Assembly: GCA_016716225.1 (NCBI GenBank)
Contig: JADJWT010000001.1
Location: 2,242,501 to 2,306,500, forward strand
Source of the DNA: Ignavibacteriota bacterium
GTDB lineage: Bacteria > Bacteroidota > Ignavibacteria > Ignavibacteriales > Melioribacteraceae
DNA: 64,000 nt
Direction: 5' to 3'
Below the pieces are notes generated by a model. That model ran no database searches, was not told the origin of the DNA, and saw only the letters and a program-made list of their open reading frames with translations. Shown here in pieces: positions 17,265-23,851 of the stretch (position 1 is its first letter; the number at the start of each line of letters is the position of its first letter). The position numbers and the translations under genes are program-made.

Positions 17265-17294
17265 GTCATTCCCTAATGACTTTTTCGGGAATCC
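17265..17294 (+). repeat. GTCATTCCC...GGGAATCC palindromic repeat, copy 1
   Basis: GTCATTCCC (17265-17273) and GGGAATCC (17287-17294) form an imperfect palindrome in the gap between the second ATP-grasp gene and the GNAT gene. It is a degenerate member of the widespread extragenic repeat type with GTCATTCCC ends. A reverse-orientation copy lies just after the GNAT gene. Confidence 0.6.
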
Positions 17295-17371
17295 ACAAGA
17301 AAGAAATAAAATTTCCTTTTGCTTAAAAGCTATAAAAGAATTGGCTAACAATTTAAAAAAGAAAAAATAAA

Positions 17372-17878
17372 ATGAATTATGTATTAAGAAATACCGCAAA
17401 AAAAAAGGATATTGAAAACATTAGAGAAATTGTTTCATCTACCGGATTTTTTTCTAATGATGAAGTTGATATTGCAGTTGAACTTGTTGAAGAAAGATTA
17501 AGCAAAGGGATTGAAAGTGGTTATTACTTTTTATTTTTAGAAATGGATGGAAAAACAGTCGGTTATTCTTGCTTTGGACCAATACCAGCAACGAAATTTA
17601 GTTTTGATCTTTATTGGATTGCGGTTCATAAAGATTTTCAAAGTTTAGGATTAGGAAAAATTCTTTTAGTTGAAAGTGAAAAAGTCATTTCGAATTTAGG
17701 CGGAAATAGAATTTATGTGGAAACATCAGGACGTGAACAATATATTTCAACACGTAAATTTTACTTAGCTTGCAATTACAAAGAAGAAGCAGTTTTACAA
17801 GATTTTTATGCTCCTGGTGATGCAAAATATTTGTATTTAAAAGTAGTTGGAAGTAAGCAGGTAGCAAAGGAAATTTAA
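17372..17878 (+). CDS. GNAT-family N-acetyltransferase
   Basis: A 168-residue acetyl-CoA-dependent N-acetyltransferase. The central strand DLYWIAVHKDFQSLGLGK (about 91-108) carries the Q-x-x-G-x-G pyrophosphate loop, and YISTRKFYLACNYKEEA is the motif B helix and turn. In methanogens and some bacteria a GNAT enzyme (AblB) acetylates beta-lysine made by lysine 2,3-aminomutase (AblA). This protein is shorter than typical AblB and is separated from kamA by two ligases, so it may instead acetylate their product. It is bracketed by inverted GTCATTCCC repeats and has a weak ribosome site. Confidence 0.85.
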   Translation: MNYVLRNTAKKKDIENIREIVSSTGFFSNDEVDIAVELVEERLSKGIESGYYFLFLEMDGKTVGYSCFGPIPATKFSFDLYWIAVHKDFQSLGLGKILLVESEKVISNLGGNRIYVETSGREQYISTRKFYLACNYKEEAVLQDFYAPGDAKYLYLKVVGSKQVAKEI

Positions 17879-17910
17879 GGAGATTCCCGCAAAAATCATG
17901 CGGGAATGAC
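17879..17910 (-). repeat. GTCATTCCC palindromic repeat, copy 2 (inverted relative to copy 1)
   Basis: ATTCCCGCA (17883-17891) and TGCGGGAAT (17899-17907) form a perfect 9-bp stem with a 7-base loop. Read on the minus strand the element begins GTCATTCCCGC, matching copy 1 in reverse orientation. It starts directly at the GNAT stop codon and lies between convergent genes, so it may also serve as a transcription barrier, although no T-run follows. Confidence 0.6.
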
Positions 17911-17923
17911 AAATAGACAATTA

Positions 17924-18991
17924 CTAATCTATATAATCCAACCAGCCAAATTTATCTTCTCTTTCTCCGTATTGAATTCCCAATATTTCTTCATACAATT
18001 TTGTTCCTAATTCTCCGGCATTTTCATCGCTGAATTGTAATAAATTTTCATTGTATTTTAGTTTACCTATTGATGAAATTATTGCAGCTGTTCCGGTTCC
18101 GAATAATTCAACTAAATTTCCATTTTTGTAACCTTCAACAACTTCATCAATAGAAATTTGTCTTTCATTCATGTTATAACCCCAATCTTTAAGAATATCA
18201 ATTACAGACATTCTTGTAATTCCAGGTAAAATTGATCCGCTTAAATTTGGAGTAACAACTTCATCTTTAAATTGAATAAAAATGTTCATTGTTCCAACTT
18301 CTTCAATATACTTTTGATGAATTCCATCAAGCCACAAAACTTGGGAATATCCTTCTTTCTTTGCTTCGCGCTGAGCTAATAAACTTGCTGCATAATTTCC
18401 TGCAGTTTTGCAATCGCCAATTCCTTTACGAATTGCGCGAACATATTTATCTGTTGTTAAAATAGGTACTGGTTTAAATCCTTCGGGATAATAAGGTCCA
18501 ACCGGACTTAACATAATCATAAATTTAAATTGATCACCAGCTTTAACCCCAATATATGGATCGCACGCAAACATAAGTGGACGAATATATAAAGAGTGCC
18601 CGGGTTTTGTTGGAATCCACTCATGTTCTAATTTTACTAGTTCTTTTAAAGCAGTTAAAGCCAAATCCATATCCAATTCTGGCATACATAATCTTGCAGC
18701 GGAACGGTTCATCCTTTTCACATTTTCATCTGGCCTAAAAAGTGCAATTTTTCCATCTGAATGCTTATAAGCTTTTAATCCTTCAAAAATTGCTTGTCCA
18801 TAATGAAATACTAAAGCCGCCGGAGAAATTTGAAAATTTCCAAATTTTTTAATTGTTGGATTATACCAACCTTTTCCAGTTTCATAATCCATTTCAAAAT
18901 AATGTGTTGAAAAATTTTTGCCAAAAACTAAATTGTCCGGAATTTGCACATCCGATGATTGTTCAATTGCTAAATAATTGATTGCAGACAT
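17924..18991 (-). CDS. ilvE: Branched-chain amino acid aminotransferase
   Basis: A class IV PLP aminotransferase that makes valine, leucine and isoleucine from their keto acids with glutamate. Lys195 in GDCKTAGNYAASL is the PLP lysine. FEGLKAY (about 69-75), MNRSAARL and the late FGTGTAAII segment (phosphate and carboxylate loops) are all present. At 355 residues it fits the long BCAT subfamily. It is monocistronic and convergent with the kamA cluster; no other ilv or leu gene is nearby. Confidence 0.93.
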   Translation of the reverse strand: MSAINYLAIEQSSDVQIPDNLVFGKNFSTHYFEMDYETGKGWYNPTIKKFGNFQISPAALVFHYGQAIFEGLKAYKHSDGKIALFRPDENVKRMNRSAARLCMPELDMDLALTALKELVKLEHEWIPTKPGHSLYIRPLMFACDPYIGVKAGDQFKFMIMLSPVGPYYPEGFKPVPILTTDKYVRAIRKGIGDCKTAGNYAASLLAQREAKKEGYSQVLWLDGIHQKYIEEVGTMNIFIQFKDEVVTPNLSGSILPGITRMSVIDILKDWGYNMNERQISIDEVVEGYKNGNLVELFGTGTAAIISSIGKLKYNENLLQFSDENAGELGTKLYEEILGIQYGEREDKFGWLDYID

Positions 18992-19033
18992 AATATACCT
19001 AACTAATTTTTTTAGAAGTTTATAAATCTATTT

Positions 19034-19063
19034 AAAATATATAAGAAAATATCAAGATATCAA
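19034..19063 (-). promoter_or_regulatory. Possible ilvE promoter
   Basis: On the minus strand, TTGATA (19058-19063) and TATTTT (19034-19039) are 18 bases apart, 43 bases before the ilvE ATG. The -10 is the same as at uppS and lexA. The region is AT-rich, so a chance match is possible. Confidence 0.4.
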
Positions 19064-19199
19064 CACAAAAAGTATTCTCAAATACTCAATTTTCTATTTA
19101 TTATGAGTGTGATGTTTTCAAAAATTTCACTTTTTTAACTACTACAATGTGTAGTTATATTTTGATAAATAATTTTATATATTCTTTACGAAAAAAAAT

Positions 19200-19985
19200 T
19201 TGAGTTTAAAATTGTTTGAAAATATTTTCTCCTTTGTTGGAAGAAAAACAATTAACTTCTTTCAAGAATTTGGACAAGTCTCAATTCTTTTCCTAAAAGT
19301 AATCGGATTTTTTCCGAAAATATTTAAAAATAGAAAATTAGTTATTGCACAAATGGAACACATTGGTGTTGGCTCACTTCCTCTTGTAATTATTATTGCA
19401 ATTTTTACTGGAGCTGTTGCTGCATGGCAAGCTGCTTATCAGTTAAAAGGTTTAGCGCCAATTTCATTTTTGGGAACTGCAACAAGCAGAGCTATTATAA
19501 CAGAACTTGGTCCAGTTTTAACAGGAATTATTATTGCAGGAAGAGTCGGTGCTTCAATTGCGGCAGAATTGGGTTCTATGAAAGTTACCGAACAGTTGGA
19601 TGCTCTTGAAACAATGGGAATTAGTCAAATTAGATATTTAGCAATGCCAAGATTTTTTGCATCAATTATTATGCTTCCCATTTTAATAATTTTTGCAAAT
19701 ATTATTGCTGTACTTGGAGCTTATTTAGTTTCAAATTTTTTCTTGAATGTTTCATATGCGGTTTTTTTTGATTCCGTAAAAAGATTTTTTACGATGGGTG
19801 ATTTTTTATTCGGGATGTTTAAGGGAATGATTTTTGGTGGAGTTACTGCATTACTTGGATGTCATATAGGATTCAGAACCGAAGGCGGTGCAGAAGGTGT
19901 GGGAAAATCAACAATCCGTTCTTTTGTAGTTTCATCTGCAGTAATTTTAATTTTAGATTATGCATTATGGTCAATAGTATTTTAG
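19200..19985 (+). CDS. mlaE: MlaE-family ABC transporter permease
   Basis: The inner-membrane permease of Mla-type phospholipid transport, which keeps the outer leaflet asymmetric. An N-terminal amphipathic region precedes five or so hydrophobic segments. GPVLTGIIIAGRVGASIAAELGSMKV (broadly 95-125) is the family signature, together with EQLDALETMGI and the later LLGCHIGF. At 261 residues it is full length, with a TTG start. No ATPase (mlaF) or MCE protein (mlaD) follows, and a sugar transferase comes 7 bases later, so the partners must lie elsewhere. Confidence 0.9.
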   Translation: MSLKLFENIFSFVGRKTINFFQEFGQVSILFLKVIGFFPKIFKNRKLVIAQMEHIGVGSLPLVIIIAIFTGAVAAWQAAYQLKGLAPISFLGTATSRAIITELGPVLTGIIIAGRVGASIAAELGSMKVTEQLDALETMGISQIRYLAMPRFFASIIMLPILIIFANIIAVLGAYLVSNFFLNVSYAVFFDSVKRFFTMGDFLFGMFKGMIFGGVTALLGCHIGFRTEGGAEGVGKSTIRSFVVSSAVILILDYALWSIVF

Positions 19986-19992
19986 GGTATAA

Positions 19993-20862
19993 ATGTTAAG
20001 AAGAATTTTCGATTTAATTTTCTCATTGGTATTCTTAATACTTTCAATTCCTTTTCTAATAATTTCATCAATCATAATATTATTCGAATTAAAAAGTTTT
20101 CCATTTTTTATTCAAGAAAGAGGACTTACTTTAACAAAGAATCGATTTAAAATTTATAAAATTAGAACACTTCGAAAATCCATAAAACCAATTACTCACA
20201 ATTCTGAAAATGATATTTTTTTCAAATCAGTATTACGTACAAATATTACACCATATGCTAAATGGCTTCGTAAAACCGGACTAGATGAACTTCCTCAATT
20301 ATTGAATGTTTTAAAAGGTGAAATGAGTTTAATAGGTCCAAGACCATTAATGTTAGATGATCTAATTACAATTCAGAAAACATCTCCAGAGCTTTATTTG
20401 AAAAGAGGGAATTTAAAGTATAAATCTGGAATTTCGGGACTTTGGCAATTATTCGGAAATAGAAATGACGGACTAATGGGAATGTTAGCATTAGAATCAC
20501 TTTACGAAAAAGTTGCTGCACCAATTTTAGATATAAAATTAATTTTATATACTACATCTGTGGTACTTCAGGCAAAAAACTCAGATTCAATATTTTTTAC
20601 ACCAAGTTCAAATGGGATGAGAGTTGATACATTTATCGATAATTCTTCAAATTTAAAGGTATCATTAAATATGCCGGATGGTATTGCAAAATTTATTTTG
20701 GAAAAAGTTAAAAAAACAGAAGGAAAGTACACAATAGAAATTCCATCAGATTGGTGGTATGTTAGTGATAGTTACAAAAATGCGAAAAAGGAAAAATCCG
20801 AATTTGTACTTTACAAAAATCCTCAAAACCAGCCAGATAAAAAAGACATCAAAAACTCATAA
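19993..20862 (+). CDS. Bacterial sugar transferase (initiating phosphoglycosyltransferase-like)
   Basis: Monotopic phosphoglycosyltransferases load the first sugar onto the polyprenyl phosphate carrier for O-antigen, exopolysaccharide or glycans. An N-terminal re-entrant hydrophobic helix (about 5-32) is followed by FKIYKIRTLR, RTNITPYAKWLRKTGLDELPQ (split across 76-96) and GEMSLIGPRPL, the catalytic core. About 75 residues after the usual end (from roughly 215) contain a separate soluble region with a WW pair that I do not recognise. Coupled to mlaE by a 7-base gap; the rest of a glycan cluster is absent. Confidence 0.85.
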   Translation: MLRRIFDLIFSLVFLILSIPFLIISSIIILFELKSFPFFIQERGLTLTKNRFKIYKIRTLRKSIKPITHNSENDIFFKSVLRTNITPYAKWLRKTGLDELPQLLNVLKGEMSLIGPRPLMLDDLITIQKTSPELYLKRGNLKYKSGISGLWQLFGNRNDGLMGMLALESLYEKVAAPILDIKLILYTTSVVLQAKNSDSIFFTPSSNGMRVDTFIDNSSNLKVSLNMPDGIAKFILEKVKKTEGKYTIEIPSDWWYVSDSYKNAKKEKSEFVLYKNPQNQPDKKDIKNS

Positions 20863-21060
20863 CTTAAATTTAATGATTAGTAATTTATCTAATTATTCAA
20901 ATTGCAATTAATCTATTTAAAAACATTCAATTATTAATTTGATTGAATGGAAAAGAATTGCTATTATTAATAGTAAAGATTCAAATATTTTAAAAATAGT
21001 ATTTCTAAATTTCTATTGTATATTTAAAAAAGGAGTAATTTTAAAATAAATGGAGGTATA

Positions 21061-22182
21061 ATGAAGAGGACAATTACATTTTTGTTGTTATTAAGTAGTT
21101 TGGTTTTTGGACAAACTTTTCAAAATGGAACATTTGAGTTTTGGACGGGAAATAATCCTGATGGCTGGTTTCTATTTGATGAGAGTGGCGATGTTGTTTT
21201 TAAACGTGGGGAAAACTTAGGAAAAACCGGAGATGCATTAATAGTGGAAGCAGTAAATAATAACTCTGGTTTGGACGGATACATTCAAGCTTTTATAACA
21301 GAAATTTCCGGAAACACTGATTATAATTTCTCTATTAATTTGAAATCAAATGATGACCAAATAAATGCAAGATTTTATAATTGTGAATGGATTGATAATA
21401 ATGAAGAAGTAATTTCATCTTTTAATATTTCTGGCTATAGCCAGCCAACAGGAAATAATTGGATTGAATTATCAACAAATAATATTACTTCACCATCAAA
21501 TGCTGTTAAAATCAAAATTGATATTAAATTTTATATTCAAACTGATTTCATTCAAAATAATTCTCAAATTCTTGTTGACGATTTATCAAATAACAATTCA
21601 CCTCTCCCCGTAGAACTCACAACTTTTTCAGCTTCAGTTATTGATAAAAATGTAAAACTCAATTGGGAAACCGCAACTGAAGTAAATAATTATGGATTTG
21701 ATATCGAAAGAAAATCTGAATTTGGAAATTGGAACAAACTTGCATTTGTTCAAGGTAACGGAAATAGTAATTCACCAAAATTTTATTCATTTAAAGACAA
21801 CTCAATTAAAGAATCTGGTAAGTATTTTTACCGTTTAAAGCAAATTGATATTGATGGAAAATTTGATTATTCTGATGAAGTTGAAATCTGTTTTGCCTCA
21901 CCACAAAAATATGAATTATTGCAAAATTACCCCAATCCGTTTAATCCGGTAACAAAAATTACATACTCAATTCCGGATAATATTCTATTTCAAAACCAAA
22001 AAGTCACACTAAAAATTTACAATGTTTTAGGTCAATTGGTAAAAGTACTTGTTGATGAAATTAAGCAACCTGGTATTTACGAAATTGAATTTGACGGAAG
22101 TAAATTCATTAGTGGCGTATATTTTTACAAACTTGAAACTGGTGATTTCACCCAAATGAAGAAAATGATTTTAACAAAGTAA
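21061..22182 (+). CDS. Secreted protein with type IX secretion C-terminal sorting domain (cargo 1)
   Basis: A signal peptide (ITFLLLLSSLVFGQ) is followed by a carbohydrate-binding-like or jelly-roll region (about 20-175), a short fibronectin-type strand set (ELTTFSASVIDKNVKLNWETA) and a C-terminal Por sorting domain (about 285-373). That domain has YELLQNYPNPFNP, then LKIYNVLGQLVKVL, SGVYFYKLETG and a final KKMILTK. T9SS cargo cross the outer membrane and lose this tail. GGAGG lies before the ATG and a rho-independent terminator follows, so it is a single-gene unit. The target of the N-terminal domain is unknown. Confidence 0.85.
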   Translation: MKRTITFLLLLSSLVFGQTFQNGTFEFWTGNNPDGWFLFDESGDVVFKRGENLGKTGDALIVEAVNNNSGLDGYIQAFITEISGNTDYNFSINLKSNDDQINARFYNCEWIDNNEEVISSFNISGYSQPTGNNWIELSTNNITSPSNAVKIKIDIKFYIQTDFIQNNSQILVDDLSNNNSPLPVELTTFSASVIDKNVKLNWETATEVNNYGFDIERKSEFGNWNKLAFVQGNGNSNSPKFYSFKDNSIKESGKYFYRLKQIDIDGKFDYSDEVEICFASPQKYELLQNYPNPFNPVTKITYSIPDNILFQNQKVTLKIYNVLGQLVKVLVDEIKQPGIYEIEFDGSKFISGVYFYKLETGDFTQMKKMILTK

Positions 22183-22206
22183 ATAGAAAAATTTATTATA
22201 TAAATA

Positions 22207-22229
22207 AAACCCGTTCTGCGGGTTTTTTT
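22207..22229 (+). terminator. Rho-independent terminator after T9SS cargo 1
   Basis: AAACCCG (22207-22213) pairs with CGGGTTT (22219-22225) around the loop TTCTG, followed by a run of T to 22229. It lies 25 bases after the stop codon of the secreted-protein gene. Confidence 0.9.
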
Positions 22230-22501
22230 ATTTAACTAAACATTTAGCATACAAATTATCAGTTTTGAATAATTAAAAAATCACTTGCGAATCATATTTT
22301 ATGCTCTTATGTTTAACATACTAAGATATCCGATATAGATAATTTCTACATCGAAGAACTTTGGGGATAAAATGTCTATTATTACAAAAAATTCTGGATA
22401 TAATAACAAATAATTTCCCCAACTTTCGTTATAAATTTTGATGATAGTAAACATTCTATATTAATAATTAAAAATTCATTAAAAATTTTAGAGAGAAATT
22501 T
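22230..22501 (+). other. Non-coding leader region of gdhA
   Basis: This completes a gene-free stretch of 319 bases from 22183 to 22501. Beyond the terminator I see TTGGGGA (22361-22367) and TCCCCAA (22416-22422), a 7-base inverted repeat spaced by 48 bases. Between them is an open frame of 13 codons starting with ATG at 22372 and ending at 22413. Whether this is a leader peptide or chance cannot be told. GAGAGAAA before the gdhA ATG is the likely ribosome site. No riboswitch was recognised. Confidence 0.4.
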
Positions 22502-23842
22502 ATGTCAGATTACGTAAAAAAAATTATTGCTGATGTAAAAGCAAAAAACCCAAGTGAACCGGAATTTCATCAAGCAATTGAAGAAGTAACCGAATCTTTG
22601 GATTTAGTATTAGAAAGACATCCGGAATATCAATCCGCAAAAATTTTAGAAAGAATGGTTGAGCCGGAAAGAGTAATAATGTTTAGAGTTCCTTGGATGG
22701 ATGACCAAGGTGAAATTCATGTTAACCGTGGATTTAGAATTGAGATGAATAGTGCAATTGGTCCTTATAAAGGCGGTTTGCGTTTTCACCCTTCTGTTAC
22801 TTTAGGAATTTTAAAATTCTTAGCATTTGAACAAGTATTTAAAAACAGCTTAACAACTTTACCAATGGGTGGAGGAAAAGGCGGATCCGATTTTAATCCC
22901 AAAGGAAAAAGTGATAACGAAATTATGCGATTCTGCCAAAGTTTTATGACGGAATTATTTAGACATATTGGTGCAGATACGGATGTTCCAGCCGGTGATA
23001 TTGGAGTTGGAACCAGAGAAATTGGTTATCTTTTTGGCCAATACAAAAGATTAAAAAATGAATTTACTGGAGTGTTAACCGGAAAAGGTTTGAATTGGGG
23101 AGGTTCTTTGATCAGACCAGAAGCAACGGGATTTGGCGTTGTTTATTTTGCGCAAGAAATGTTGAAAACAAAAAAGACTACTTTTGATGGAAAAACTGTT
23201 GCTGTGTCTGGATTTGGAAATGTTGCTTGGGGTGCAGTTCAAAAAGTAAATGAACTTGGAGGAAAGGTTGTAACATTAAGCGGTCCCGATGGATTTATTT
23301 ATGATAAAGATGGCGTTAGCGGAGAAAAAGTGGATTACATGTTAAAACTTAGGTCAAGTAATAAAGATATTGTTGAAGATTATGCAAAAGAATTTGGTGC
23401 TGAATTTTTTGCCGGAAGAAGACCTTGGGAAATTAAAGTTGATGTCGCTTTACCATGCGCAACCCAAAATGAAATTGAAGAACAAGATGCAAAAAATTTA
23501 GTTAACAATGGATGTATGTGTGTTTGCGAAGGTGCAAATATGCCAACAACTATTGGCGGATACAAGATTTTTAGTGAAGCCGGAATTTTATATGCACCCG
23601 GAAAAGCATCAAATGCTGGCGGAGTTGCAACATCCGGATTGGAAATGTCGCAAAACAGTATGCGCCTTCCTTGGTCGAAAGATGAAGTTGATAAACGTTT
23701 GCATGAAATTATGGTTCGTATTCATAATACATGTATAACAACCGCAGATAGATTTGGAACTCCGGGAAATTATGTAAACGGTGCAAATATTGCCGGATTT
23801 TTAAAAGTTGCCGATGCAATGTTAGATCAAGGATTAGTGTAA
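22502..23842 (+). CDS. gdhA: Glutamate dehydrogenase (hexameric, NADP-type length)
   Basis: Interconverts 2-oxoglutarate plus ammonia and glutamate. Lys90 (GPYKGGLRFHP) and Lys126 (PMGGGKGGSDF) bind substrate, and Asp166 in DVPAGDIGVG is catalytic. The Rossmann loop SGFGNVAWG is at about 236-244. The 446-residue length and the N-terminal sequence fit the small hexameric class typically specific for NADP(H). The next gene, a PEP/pyruvate-binding protein, starts 9 bases after the stop, so both may share a message linking nitrogen and carbon metabolism. Confidence 0.95.
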   Translation: MSDYVKKIIADVKAKNPSEPEFHQAIEEVTESLDLVLERHPEYQSAKILERMVEPERVIMFRVPWMDDQGEIHVNRGFRIEMNSAIGPYKGGLRFHPSVTLGILKFLAFEQVFKNSLTTLPMGGGKGGSDFNPKGKSDNEIMRFCQSFMTELFRHIGADTDVPAGDIGVGTREIGYLFGQYKRLKNEFTGVLTGKGLNWGGSLIRPEATGFGVVYFAQEMLKTKKTTFDGKTVAVSGFGNVAWGAVQKVNELGGKVVTLSGPDGFIYDKDGVSGEKVDYMLKLRSSNKDIVEDYAKEFGAEFFAGRRPWEIKVDVALPCATQNEIEEQDAKNLVNNGCMCVCEGANMPTTIGGYKIFSEAGILYAPGKASNAGGVATSGLEMSQNSMRLPWSKDEVDKRLHEIMVRIHNTCITTADRFGTPGNYVNGANIAGFLKVADAMLDQGLV

Positions 23843-23851
23843 AAAGTAAAT

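Noticed and set aside
17265..17910. CRISPR array from the GTCATTCCC repeats
   Set aside because: Only two copies in opposite orientation, about 600 bases apart with a gene between them, and no cas genes.
19137..19156. AACTAC/GTAGTT inverted repeat upstream of mlaE
   Set aside because: Six-base arms with an 8-base spacer in very AT-rich DNA are expected by chance; no repressor gene is adjacent.
20924..20949. CATTCAAT/ATTGAATG hairpin after the sugar transferase gene
   Set aside because: The 8-bp AT-rich stem has no T-run on either side, so it was not called a terminator.
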